Below, in pieces: positions 47,561 to 59,305 of a DNA stretch of 64,000 nt. The translations under genes were made by a program, and so were the position numbers. The stretch's first letter is position 1; each line of letters starts with the position of its first letter. The stretch covers positions 3,286,001 through 3,350,000 of the forward strand of contig JAHQIY010000006.1 in NCBI GenBank assembly GCA_019054805.1. Direction: 5' to 3'. The notes under the pieces are model-generated. The model was given only the letters and a program-made list of their open reading frames with translations, was not told the origin of the DNA and did not search any database. This DNA comes from Brachionus manjavacas. Taxonomy: Eukaryota > Rotifera > Eurotatoria > Ploima > Brachionidae.

Positions 47561-48484
47561 TCACTTTTTTTTTAAAGGCTCTAATTTTTCGACCCGAAAC
47601 GTTAATTCCTGAATTCTCGAATTTTTATTAGCGATTAGAGTTTCCATCCGCTTGATTTTTTCCTTTAATAGTTTAACTTCTTCTTCTTTTTCAAATATCA
47701 TTTTTTTTTGGTCATCCAGCTCGAGTTTGGCAGCGGTTAGATTAACTTCGCTTATAGATGGACTAAGTCGATACGGATTCCTTGGTAATTTTGGCAAAGA
47801 AGATTGCTTGGCTAGAGTTTGTCCCGACTCATTAGGGGACCTGGTGGGCAAATTTTTTATTTGGTCTGATTTTATGACTCTTTCGACTTGTTTTTTTTGC
47901 CTGAGAAAGTCATATTCGTTTGGATGCATTAATTTTGGACTTTCTTTCATCATACTGTTGCGCATGTTGTATTTGACCCAGGCAGAATCGTCTTGAAGAG
48001 ATGGACGAGCGACCAATGGCATTTGAACTTGAACTGGCGGAATCATGTTGGTATTAGCGCCAAACAAGGTTAAACTAGCTCGTAAATTGTACAAAAAAAT
48101 CGGTGCTGTGCCTGTTTTGCAAATGCTTAACTGTGTAATTACATGCTTTGGAATATTCATCCCAATCACACTCAGGACTTTTCTGTTCAACAAACTAAAG
48201 ATAAAATTATTAAAACTTAAATCATTTATTTGTTAATTAAAATAAAAAATGAAACTTTACTTCCACTGAGCCTGTCTCTCTTTGACATCGTGCCACTCGT
48301 GATAATCTCTCAGATCGATTAAATCTGCAAAATAGTATTTGATAATTTCTGCTGTTAAGAGGCCATCTGCAAAGTCTTTTTCGACACTGGTCCTAGCTCT
48401 GGACAGTGGTATTCGATCGAGCCATTCGAAAAGACTTGCCAATTGTATCGGCTCAATGGATAGGTTTGTCCACACATAAGCCAT
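47561..48484 (-). CDS. SPEF1: Sperm flagellar protein 1 / CLAMP-like
   Basis: Microtubule-binding protein of motile cilia (central apparatus) and planar-polarised epithelia. Exons 48484-48261 and 48194-47561 join in phase to 285 residues. The N-terminal CH-like domain reads LFEWLDRIPLSRARTSVEKDFADGLLTAEIIKYYF, a close match to vertebrate SPEF1 (IPLSR, DFSDG, AEVIKFYFP), then crosses the intron into NRKVLSVIGMNIPKHV. A Ser/Pro-rich linker leads to a C-terminal coiled coil (LDDQKKMIFEKEEEVKLLKEKI, RMETLIANKNSRIQEL), also as in SPEF1. The presence of SPEF1 implies the organism builds motile cilia. Confidence 0.93.
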
Positions 48485-50659
48485 GCATCAGACTGTTTAA
48501 AAGTCTAAAAACAAAATAGTGCTAAATATTTATAAGAATTAAAAGAAATAATAGCTTATAATAAGGATTATTAATTAAGACAAGTTTATATAAATTAACA
48601 CAAACGAATTTAAAGCAAAATTTCCAAGCAACAAAATTCACAGAAAATTTACTCGAAAAGCAATGTTTTCCTTTTGAAAAAAATACCATTCGGTTTTTAA
48701 AATGATTAAAAATAAACTCTTTTAATCAAATAGTGTAACTTTTTTTTAAAATAAGTATCGAAAATTACATTTAAATAAAAATCAATAAATTTTTTTCAAT
48801 TTAGAGTTCTTGTATATCTGTTTAAGCAGCGCAAAATTTCCTGGTAGGGAATATTCTTTAAATAGATTGAAATCTAATCTGAGTTTAGCAATTAAAAATG
48901 TGATTTAATATGTGGCTTTAGAAAATTAAATTTTTAAATTTAAATGAAAATATTTTAAAATAAATGCCGTACTAAAGGAAAATTTTCGTCATATAGGATT
49001 TCTTTAATTTCATGGATCAAAATCAGCAATGTTCTCTCAAGTGCACTTTGCTTACTTTATAAATAAAATTACCTGTTTTAATTTAAAATAAAAACATTTT
49101 TTTAAAGTTAAAATTTAACTATTTCTCTCAAAATTACTTTCTCTTAGAAGCACTAAAAATTATCTCGGATTTTTCCAATCTTTATTGTTATTTTATCCAG
49201 AAAATAGAAATTTACTATTAATCACTGTAAATCAAGTGGATTCAAAAAATTGTTTATGTTATTATTTTTGCTTAGAGAGTTATTGATTAGCAACCTGATA
49301 TACAACAAAACAATTGTTTTTAAAATAAAAAAAAATCAAAGAGAAAATGATTCAAATTGTTCAAAAAATACAAATTTTTTAAAACTAGCCGGAAGATGTG
49401 AAAAATAGTCTTGCCTTATAAAATATCTATCTAAATTGCCACAAAATTAAAGAATCAATTAAGTTCATCTATAAACCTTGTCGTTAAGTTTATTAAATTT
49501 TTTCAAATAGAGAATAACTTGGAATTTTATTTATTAAAGACAAATTTAGGGACAAACAAACAATTTAATACAACATTAATTAGTTTATTCTTTTGCATCA
49601 TGTTTTTTCCTAAAAATTGAATTATTTACCTGTTGATTTATAAATGTTTTTTGGATAAATTAAGGTTAACATTTTTAAATAACAATTAAAAAAATTAGTT
49701 TAAGTTATCGAAAAAATTAATTCAAATAAATGGCTGCAAAAATTATGAAGCGGCTTTTTCAACTTAATTCTTTATTAAAGAATTTTTGAAATATTTAAAA
49801 AAAAATAAAACTAAATTTTGGAAAAAAAACGATTATTAAAAAATTAAATATATTAATTAATTTTAATGAAGGTTTTTTAATTACATTCTACTATTATTAA
49901 TTAATTTATTCCAACTCATTATAATACTTTAATTAAATGACAGAAATCTTAAATATTAAATTATTTAATTACAGAGTAAATCAAAATTAAGGATTTTTGG
50001 TTTATCCCTGTTTTTTTGTTTCACGATTTATGATTTTTTATCTTTTTAAATTTTTGTTCTATTAACTAAAACAATATTATAAAATTTGCATTTCTGTGAA
50101 TAACACAAACAACTCATTGATTAAGATAAAATTTTTAATTCCGTTTTTAAATCTTATTTAAAAGGAAAATTTTGAAGTCCTAAAAATAATTTGAAAAAAT
50201 TGTTTTAAATCGTTTTAATTTTGTGATTACTCTAGGTAATTTCTTAGCTATTTTTTTATTCCTAGTTTTTTTTAGATTTTTTTTTAAAAACTAAAAAACT
50301 AAAAATTTGAAAATAAGAAAACATTTTTCTTTATATTTTCTTTTATTTTTTATAAATTATAAAGATACTAAAATAAAAGTAAAGGATTATTTTTTCTAAA
50401 TGTTTTTTAGAATAAAAGTGCTCGCTTACTTAAAACCGTTTACTAACATCGCAAATTGATCTTCTTCGGTTAAACATCAATTGCATCAATCAAAATGTTA
50501 AATAGCGTTAAATTACGGCAAAATGAAATCTGTGATCAAAATTTCAAATTCATGATCAAAAATTATATTTATATTAATTAATATTTAAGGTTATTAATAC
50601 TAAAGATGACGATTAGTCATCTTCAAACGGAGCACATTGATTAATTACAAAATAATTAA

Positions 50660-51380
50660 TAGAAAATAATTTTAAATTATTTTTAATTCATTTGGTATTG
50701 TTTGTTCTAGTACTCTTGTAGGTTTGTTCTACACATCCGCCACTCGGTTTGTGAAAAAATTCAATTTCAAATTACAATTTCTGATAGTTTGTTTTTCAAA
50801 TGCGTAACTATTTCTTTTTGTTGCATTATGTTCGGACATTTGGGATAAAACCATTCAACCCTCTTAAATTTTTTATAAAATTTCTAGCAATTTTAAATTG
50901 TTCTTTTTAACCATCTTTTAATTTCCTATCCTCTTAAGTGTTGTTAATTTTAACTTTCTAAGGCGATCTTCCTACTGCAAGCTTCTCAACTCTCAGTTAG
51001 GTTGCTCTATTTGTACAACTTCTATACTTGGTATGTCTTTTTTAAAATTGGACTTAAAATTTGAAGAGCATACTCTAAATGAGATCTAATCAATGAGTTA
51101 TACAACTTTTTAATTGACCAAGAATTTGGTTAGCCTTCTTAAAAACTGATTAGATATGTGCAGAAACTTTTAAAATCATTTCTAAAAATTATTCTTAGAT
51201 ATTTTTCTTGATTTGACTTAGACAATTTATTTTGTCCAACTAACTCATTTTAAATTCGCACTTTTGGTAGTTCGATTCGAAATGACACATTTTCCGCATT
51301 AAATTCCATAAGCCACTAAATCGAACAATTAACAACTTTACCGATATCCTTTAGTAATTTTTAGGTGGCTTTTCGGTGGC
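50660..51380 (-). pseudogene. Decayed LINE reverse-transcriptase C-terminal region (copy 1)
   Basis: Read on the minus strand, short frames separated by stops and frameshifts spell the end of a jockey/CR1-type ORF2: WLMEFNAENV, a run near IPSIEVVQIEQ, EDRLRKLKLTTLKRI, NATKRNSYAFEKQ and LKLNFFTNRVADV. These match the usual 'KWLLKFN', 'YEERLRALNLPSLKYRR' and 'FFSNRVVDLWN' blocks in order. It is clearly inactive. Confidence 0.75.
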
Positions 51381-53419
51381 ATAATCATATCAGATCATTC
51401 ATATTTCTTTGTTTCTATGGTTCTGTAAACAGTTCAATATTGTAAAAATACCATTCGGTTTTTAAAATGATTAAAAATAAACTCTTTTAATCAAATAGTG
51501 TAACTTTTTTTTAAAATAAGTATCGAAAATTACATTTAAATAAAAATCAATAAATTTTTTTCAATTTAGAGTTCTTGTATATCTGTTTAAGCAGCGCAAA
51601 ATTTCCTGGTAGGGAATATTCTTTAAATAGATTGAAATCTAATCTGAGTTTAGCAATTAAAAATGTGATTTAATATGTGGCTTTAGAAAATTAAATTTTT
51701 AAATTTAAATGAAAATATTTTAAAATAAATGCCGTACTAAAGGAAAATTTTCGTCATATAGGATTTCTTTAATTTCATGGATCAAAATCAGCAATGTTCT
51801 CTCAAGTGCACTTTGCTTACTTTATAAATAAAATTACCTGTTTTAATTTAAAATAAAAACATTTTTTTAAAGTTAAAATTTAACTATTTCTCTCAAAATT
51901 ACTTTCTCTTAGAAGCACTAAAAATTATCTCGGATTTTTCCAATCTTTATTGTTATTTTATCCAGAAAATAGAAATTTACTATTAATCACTGTAAATCAA
52001 GTGGATTCAAAAAATTGTTTATGTTATTATTTTTGCTTAGAGAGTTATTGATTAGCAACCTGATATACAACAAAACAATTGTTTTTAAAATAAAAAAAAT
52101 CAAAGAGAAAATGATTCAAATTGTTCAAAAAATACAAATTTTTTAAAACTAGCCGGAAGATGTGAAAAATAGTCTTGCCTTATAAAATATCTATCTAAAT
52201 TGCCACAAAATTAAAGAATCAATTAAGTTCATCTATAAACCTTGTCGTTAAGTTTATTAAATTTTTCAAATAGAGAATAACTTGGAATTTTATTTATTAA
52301 AGACAAATTTAGGGACAAACAAACAATTTAATACAACATTAATTAGTTTATTCTTTTGCATCATGTTTTTTCCTAAAAATTGAATTATTTACCTGTTGAT
52401 TTATAAATGTTTTTTGGATAAATTAAGGTTAACATTTTTAAATAACAATTAAAAAAATTAGTTTAAGTTATCGAAAAAATTAATTCAAATAAATGGCTGC
52501 AAAAATTATGAAGCGGCTTTTTCAACTTAATTCTTTATTAAAGAATTTTTGAAATATTTAAAAAAAAATAAAACTAAATTTTGGAAAAAAACGATTATTA
52601 AAAAATTAAATATATTAATTAATTTTAATGAAGGTTTTTTAATTACATTCTACTATTATTAATTAATTTATTCCAACTCATTATAATACTTTAATTAAAT
52701 GACAGAAATCTTAAATATTAAATTATTTAATTACAGAGTAAATCAAAATTAAGGATTTTTGGTTTATCCCTGTTTTTTGTTTCACGATTTATGATTTTTT
52801 ATCTTTTTAAATTTTTGTTCTATTAACTAAAACAATATTATAAAATTTGCATTTCTGTGAATAACACAAACAACTCATTGATTAAGATAAAATTTTTAAT
52901 TCCGTTTTTAAATCTTATTTAAAAGGAAAATTTTGAAGTCCTAAAAATAATTTGAAAAAATTGTTTTAAATCGTTTTAATTTTGTGATTACTCTAGGTAA
53001 TTTCTTAGCTATTTTTTTATTCCTAGTTTTTTTTAGATTTTTTTAAAAACTAAAAAACTAAAAATTTGAAAATAAGAAAACATTTTTCTTTATATTTTCT
53101 TTTATTTTTTATAAATTATAAAGATACTAAAATAAAAGTAAAGGATTATTTTTTCTAAATGTTTTTTAGAATAAAAGTGCTCGCTTACTTAAAACCGTTT
53201 ACTAACATCGCAAATTGATCTTCTTCGGTTAAACATCAATTGCATCAATCAAAATGTTAAATAGCGTTAAATTACGGCAAAATGAAATCTGTGATCAAAA
53301 TTTCAAATTCATGATCAAAAATTATATTTATATTAATTAATATTTAAGGTTATTAATACTAAAGATGACGATTAGTCATCTTCAAACGGAGCACATTGAT
53401 TAATTACAAAATAATTAAT

Positions 53420-54140
53420 AGAAAATAATTTTAAATTATTTTTAATTCATTTGGTATTGTTTGTTCTAGTACTCTTGTAGGTTTGTTCTACACATCCGCC
53501 ACTCGGTTTGTGAAAAAATTCAATTTCAAATTACAATTTCTGATAGTTTGTTTTTCAAATGCGTAACTATTTCTTTTTGTTGCATTATGTTCGGACATTT
53601 GGGATAAAACCATTCAACCCTCTTAAATTTTTTATAAAATTTCTAGCAATTTTAAATTGTTCTTTTTAACCATCTTTTAATTTCCTATCCTCTTAAGTGT
53701 TGTTAATTTTAACTTTCTAAGGCGATCTTCCTACTGCAAGCTTCTCAACTCTCAGTTAGGTTGCTCTATTTGTACAACTTCTATACTTGGTATGTCTTTT
53801 TTAAAATTGGACTTAAAATTTGAAGAGCATACTCTAAATGAGATCTAATCAATGAGTTATACAACTTTTTAATTGACCAAGAATTTGGTTAGCCTTCTTA
53901 AAAACTGATTAGATATGTGCAGAAACTTTTAAAATCATTTCTAAAAATTATTCTTAGATATTTTTCTTGATTTGACTTAGACAATTTATTTTGTCCAACT
54001 AACTCATTTTAAATTCGCACTTTTGGTAGTTCGATTCGAAATGACACATTTTCCGCATTAAATTCCATAAGCCACTAAATCGAACAATTAACAACTTTAC
54101 CGATATCCTTTAGTAATTTTTAGGTGGCTTTTCGGTGGCA
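53420..54140 (-). pseudogene. Decayed LINE reverse-transcriptase C-terminal region (copy 2)
   Basis: Second copy of the same LINE remnant, produced by the tandem duplication. It carries the same sequence of fragments (WLMEFNA, EDRLRKLKL, FFTNRV) and the same disabling stops as the copy at 50660-51380. Confidence 0.75.
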
Positions 54141-54176
54141 TAATCATATCAGATCATTCATATTTCTTTGTTTCTA

Positions 54177-54336
54177 TGGTTCTGTAAACAGTTCAATATT
54201 GTACAAATTTTTAGAAACGAATACCAAGCTCTGCAAAAACTCAGCAATTTATTGCATATATTAATCATATATTTTTTGATGGTGTGCATTTTACAGAAAA
54301 ATGCAGAATTTGCAAATTGTACTGTTTACAGAACCA
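54177..54336. repeat. Short inverted repeat at the duplication edge
   Basis: TGGTTCTGTAAACAGT at 54177 is repeated inverted as ACTGTTTACAGAACCA ending at 54336, with related flanks (CAATATTGTACAAATTT against GCAAATTGT). The spacer is about 110 nt. The left arm also closes copy 1 of the tandem duplication. Confidence 0.8.
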
Positions 54337-54399
54337 TTTGTGCACAATTTGAAAAAAAAAAATCGTTTTACTTTTTGTAATGTAATTTTTGTACTAATA

Positions 54400-54773
54400 C
54401 AGTATGAATAGAAAATTTAGAACATTTAAATTTTTTTATGCAAGGTTTGTTTCTTGAAAGCCGTGCGGCTAAATAAAAAAAAAAAAAATAAATTTTTTTT
54501 TTGAAATTTATTTAAAATAATTGTTCTTAACTTTGTAGACTATTTTTTTTTGTTCAATTTTTTTGTTCAACTATCTGTTTTTTTTTAAATGGGTTCTGGA
54601 GTGTTCAGAAATTTTTTTTTGAACACCATATATATCAAAAGAAAGCTAATAAAATTATCTCTAAGATGGTATAGTTAAAATTATATGTAAATCGATTTTA
54701 ATTTTAGATTTTTACTCCTTAAATTTTTTTTTATAAATTTTTTAGTAATGTTCTAAACTTTTTAGACATACTG
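54400..54773. mobile_element. Tc1/mariner-type MITE, 374 bp
   Basis: Terminal inverted repeats start CAGTATG and share about 26 of the outer 30 positions (left includes TTTAGAACATT, right AATGTTCTAAA). The element is flanked by TA on both sides (54398-54399 and 54774-54775), the standard Tc1/mariner target duplication. The interior has no coding capacity and long A/T runs. This is a non-autonomous element whose transposase source is elsewhere. Confidence 0.88.
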
Positions 54774-54777
54774 TATT

Positions 54778-56182
54778 TCACATTGCCAATTACAGGTCAA
54801 TTAGTTGATATAACGAGTTGTCTAGGAAAGTTACTTGAGCGTATAGTCTATTCAAGATTATACAATTTTATTACTAGAACAAAATTCGCTATTTATCCAG
54901 GAGCAATCTGCATTTAGGAAACATACATCAGATAATTTTTTCTTTTTAATCAAAAAAATTGCGGAGTCATTTAATAGAAAAAAAAGAGTCTATTCTCTAT
55001 TTTTAGATTTTTCCAAAGCCTTTGATAGAGTTTGGCATGAAGGTATACTTTATAAATTGATTAAAATGAATCCATCTCATTACTTAACTAACTGGATTAA
55101 CTTACTTTCTAGACTCTAAAACATTTAAGATAAATGTGAATGACCATTTGAGCGAAGAATACCAAATCAAATTCTTCAATTACAGCAAAAAGTGGAACCT
55201 AGAAAATAAGATAAATAAATATACCAACGAACAATCGCTTATTAAGTGAGAAATAAAAATATCATTTGTAAAATCATATATAAATAATGTAAAATCATAA
55301 TTTCAATCTCAGAAAATCAGCTAGCCTTACAATGACCAAATCGGGTGTGAATTGTCAAGAAAAGTTTGTAATAGATAATGTTCAATTGTCTAATTTAGAT
55401 GGTTTTGAGTATTTGGGTCTTGCATTTGGTAGCAATTCATTCATATCAGATTTTATTGAAGAGAAGTGGAGAAAAGTTGAAAAAAACTTTTATTCGTTAT
55501 ATTGGTTTGGGTGCAAACCAATGGTCTCAAATCCTTACCTGATTGGATTTTTATTTAAACAGTTTTGCCAGTCTATTTTTAGACATGTTCTTGACAACAT
55601 TTTAATTCCGAATAGTTTGCTGAGTGAACTGGACACTAGACAGAGTTTATTATTAAAAAAAATTATCGGACTGAAAAAGTATACCCGTGTGAGTCCTTTG
55701 CACTTAAGTTGGAATCAGTTAGTGAGATCTATTTTAAACATAAAGTTTATTTTTTAGAACAGTTGATGAGATGCCCATTATGTAAAGAAGTTTTCCAATT
55801 TTGTCGTGAAACTCAAACCACTTCTGACAAGAAAAATACATCGTTTTGTGAACAAATTAATCGTTTAGAAAAGCGCTTGCCTAGAGTATGAATCCAAAAT
55901 TGTGAAAGCCTTGATTTCATTTAGTTTTAGAAGTCTTAAAGTGGGCCTTGTAGACTCTGTAAAATTTGTTTTATCAAATATAACTTATTATATGGAAATA
56001 AATCAAGAGTTTTTTTATCTATATAGCGTATTAAATAATTTATCAAAAGTTAATTATGACTTTGGATGACTAATTGTGTAAATTCTTTGAAAATTAGGAA
56101 TATTTTTATAACTAATTTTATTTTGTAATTTGAATTTTTTAATTTTTATAATATAAATGTCAATGTGACTTAAACTTAAATA

Positions 56183-56214
<32 letters not shown>

Positions 56215-56231
56215 TAATAATAATAATAATA
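54778..56231 (+). pseudogene. 5'-truncated, frameshifted jockey-like LINE with TAA tail
   Basis: Immediately after the MITE the plus strand reads ANYRSI, CLGKLLERIVYSRLYNFI, then (after frameshifts) FLDFSKAFDRVWHEGILYKLI. These are the NYRPISL, LE and LDFSKAFD blocks of a non-LTR reverse transcriptase, the last containing the motif A Asp. The catalytic FADD region is missing. The frame resumes at 55332-55757 with YLGLAFGS and the post-RT region (SLLSELDTRQSLLLKKIIGL), shifts again to 55709-55891 with a CPLC motif, and ends in a TAA microsatellite. It differs from the LINE remnants in the tandem duplication and is inactive. Confidence 0.85.
56184..56231 (+). repeat. TAA microsatellite, LINE 3' tail
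   Basis: About fifteen TAA units with one AAAA interruption, located at the 3' end of the LINE remnant. Such tails are typical of jockey/CR1-like elements and mark the insertion end. Confidence 0.9.
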
Positions 56232-56612
56232 TTCAGATGTCTTTTCGAAGTAAAAAGAAAGTAGAAAGAGAGTGATATTCATATTTTATCATTAAGATGA
56301 TGATTACATGATAGCAATCTATTTCAAGTTAATAGAAAGATATATAATAGAAAGATTTAGTTTAAATGAAAAAATGTTCCTTAGAAAATTCTAAATAGTT
56401 TTAATTAAGAATAAACATGTATTTTTAATCCAGCGTTTATGGATTTGCAAATTTACATATTTGATTTTTGATTTATCCTCTAGCAAAAAGTTCGGTTTAT
56501 TTAGTTTTTTTAAAATAAATAGGTTATAATAATTATATAATAAAATAATTCTAAAACTGCATAATACTTCATTCAGGCACAATCAATTAATTTTAAATTC
56601 TTTTTTTATAAA
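56232..56612. other. Short intergenic upstream of the NCOA5-like gene
   Basis: About 380 bp of AT-rich sequence between the LINE tail and the next gene. It should hold that gene's promoter; nothing specific is recognised. Confidence 0.5.
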
Positions 56613-59305
56613 ATGAAAAAATTTAAAAAATTAAATTCAAATGAAAATTTTGTAGACCAAACAAAAGAAAGTAACCGAACAGAGAACAAAATTCAATATT
56701 GTGTCTATATTGGAAACTTAAACAGTACGAATCTAGACAATAATGATATTAATAAATTATTAAATCAATTTTTGGATTCAAGTCCTAACACAAAAAACGT
56801 CATAATAAATTCTATTAAAGTGCACAAAGAATGTATTTACATTTATTTTGATACCAAAAATGATGCTTTAAATGCTGTTAAATTTTTCAACAATTATGCA
56901 TTTAAAAATTTTAAATTCGAAGTTTTTTTGATCGATTCGATTGATTCGAAAGAAAAAAGTGTAATTCAAGATGAGGATGAAAACTACGAGTACGATTGTA
57001 AAAATATTTTTTGGACAAATTCAATTGAGTGTGAAATTCTTGTCTCCAATAGACTAATAAAGTATTAAAATTTAAATTAATATTAAATTTAAAATTTGAA
57101 AAAAAAGAAAATATGCTGACACTATCAATGAGAGATTACAAAAGTCGTTCTTTAGTTTGAACACTTTTATTAAGTATTCCAACAACGATGCCAATCAAGA
57201 GCAACTTTTGACTAAAGAAATAATTAGAGACGCTTTTAATCGCAATTTACTCTACTTGATTACCATCAATCAATCAAATGAAAAATACAATTCATTGAAT
57301 TTAATTATTTTTAATAAATGGAGACTTTTAAAATCACCCAAAATAGCTCATGTGATCAAAGGTATTCTTATTCACCAATTTCTTATGGCACCATTAAAAA
57401 AGGAGTCTTGAATTTTATAGATTTTGATAATTTTGTTTTTTTTCAGGTTTTAAGATGGCTTTTCAAATAAATAAATTTAAAGACTTAGGAATTTATCTTA
57501 AAAATTTGCAGCATTTATTACCTGGATTAAAATACAGCATTATAATTTTAAAAAATGTGGAATTATTTTTATTTTAAAAATTATTCAATTAAAATTTAAA
57601 CAAAAATTAAAAAACTTGTCAAACGAGCAAAGGGTTTTTTCTAATTAAAAAAAGAAAACTTTTAAATTCCTTCAATTACCGTATTCCCTCGTTTGATTAT
57701 GCTGCACCACAAGCTAAGACACGCTTGCTTGAACCATGAACCATGAACCAAAGTACATCTCGCCAATGCTTTAGCATTTTTAAAAATGAACATGTGGACT
57801 GTGTAGCCACCGGTTTGAGCTCAGATCAAACTCTGAAATTCTTAATTAAATGCCTTATTAAAACTTGATTTTAAAAATTAAGAAAAAAAAATGTAATAAT
57901 TTTCGTTTTAAAATCAAGTCTTGATATCGCATTAAATTAAGAATCACAGAGTTTCTGAGGAAAACTGGTGGCTATTAGACAACACGTTCATAATTAAAAA
58001 TGTTAATTTAACTACATTAGTAGTTTTAAGAATTACTGTTATTTATATTTACTAGTTTCATTTTTCGAATCTAAACAGGAAACAGATAATTATTTTTTAA
58101 TCCTAAAATAAAAATTAAAATATTTGTAAATTTTACAATAAAAAAAACAAGAATCATGCAGTTTTTTATTTATCGTTTCGAAATAAACACAAAATTTTGC
58201 GCTGAAGAAAAAATAAAAATAATAAAAACTTAAAAAACAGTTTTTCTTATTTTCTGGAGAAATAATTAAAAATTTTCACACAGTTTTAATGTTGTTTTAA
58301 TTGTATGACGACTATTTTTTATATTAAATTAAATTTTAAAGCTTTTTTTTTTTAATTTAACTTTCATTTTCATATTCAAGTACATTCCGAAAAAGACCCA
58401 AATGCTTATTTTTGGTATTAAATTAAAATTTAAAAGAAACATAAAAGGAAAATGATAAGCATGCTTTTGTATTTAGTACCGAAAATCAGTATTGGCATCT
58501 TTTGCAATTTAAATTTAATTATTTTATCTTCTTCTTAATTTTCACATTTTGTTAATTGCTGCAATTCAATAGCTCAACGTCTTTTCAAATTAAAAAAAAA
58601 ATGTTGCCATAATTTAAAAAAATTAAAATTTTGAAGAATTTAAACAAAATTTAAATAGAGAACAAAAACATTCCATCAAATAAAGCATTTGATATTATTA
58701 GATCGGACTATCGCGATTATTTAGACAATATTAAAGATATTTACCTAAAATCAAACCAAGAATTATTAGAAAAAAAATCAGATTCAATCTATAATGAGTC
58801 TGAAACAAAAAATAATCAATGTTTCGACAAAAAACTTTTCGAATTGGTTTATGAAAAGATTAGAAATTTACCAGAAATTGGCTATGAAGATATTGACTTT
58901 TTGACATCTTTTTTAAATAATCAAAAGACAAAATTACTAAAAAACTCAAAAATAAATTCCAAAACTGACAAGACTTGTAATCAAAATGTTTCATCGCATT
59001 CTCAACCTAATATGACGCGAATAATTTCATCAACAAACCAAAATGTTCCAGCTATGATGCAGCAACAAAAGATTCCAAGTCTTCTTTCTCAGACGGTTTT
59101 TTATCCAAATCCTCATTTACAACAGCCAATTAATCTTATACCGCCAAATCAAAGCAATTCTTCAAATCAAATACCGGCTCTTATGTCGCTACAAAATCAG
59201 ACAAATATGATGTACCAAGCCCGAGTACCATCTTTAATGGGTCTGAGACCGAATTTTAGATCACCGGGTCAAAACAATAATTTCCATTTTAACAAGCGTC
59301 ACTAG
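56613..59305 (+). CDS. NCOA5-like: Nuclear receptor coactivator 5-like protein with N-terminal RRM
   Basis: Three exons join in phase, 56613-57061, 57108-57361 and 58659-59305 (449 residues). The first holds an RRM-like domain (YCVYIGNLNS as RNP2, CIYIYFDTKNDALNAVKFF as RNP1 region). Across the first junction is the NCOA5 signature: IECEILVSNRLIKKYADTI, NTFIKY, LYLITINQSNEKYNSLNLIIF, matching ECEVIVV...YAESV, LIFLN and FAIVITQQ...NIMF of vertebrate NCOA5, a class IIa synthetase anticodon-binding fold. The third exon continues KNIPSNKAFDIIRSDYRDYL (vertebrate HRNMPQADAMVLVARNYERY), a helical LFELVYEKIRNLPEIGYEDIDFLTSFL segment, and a Gln/Asn/Pro-rich tail. It is likely a nuclear transcription or RNA factor. 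The 1.3-kb second intron contains a hairpin MITE. Confidence 0.82.
57776..58005. repeat. Hairpin MITE in the NCOA5-like intron
   Basis: Arms of about 110 nt are inverse and roughly 80 percent alike: TAGCCACCGGTTT against AAAACTGGTGGCTA, AATTCTTAATTAAATGC against GCATTAAATTAAGAAT, and AAACTTGATTTTAAAA against TTTTAAAATCAAGTCTT, with outer matches near CATTT..AAAATGAACATG. The loop is about 25 nt. No coding content. Confidence 0.82.

Larger units (their letters stand above)
48679..54203. repeat. ~2.76-kb direct tandem duplication (two copies)
   Basis: Copy 1 runs from about 48679 to 51443 and copy 2 from about 51444 to 54203. Both start AAAATACCATTCGG and end GTAAACAGTTCAATATTGTA. The offset falls from 2765 to 2759 nt along the unit. 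Every difference I found is a 1-2 nt change in A or T run length; I saw no substitution. Neither copy has a long ORF. The right part of each contains a decayed antisense LINE. The right boundary falls in the left arm of the inverted repeat at 54177-54336. Confidence 0.95.

Noticed and set aside
54168..54380. 70-residue ORF
   Set aside because: It runs through the edge of the tandem duplication and the short inverted repeat, and its product has no features.
57721..57760. Short direct repeat of an ACCATGA-type heptamer in the NCOA5-like intron
   Set aside because: Only about three units; no link to a larger structure could be shown.
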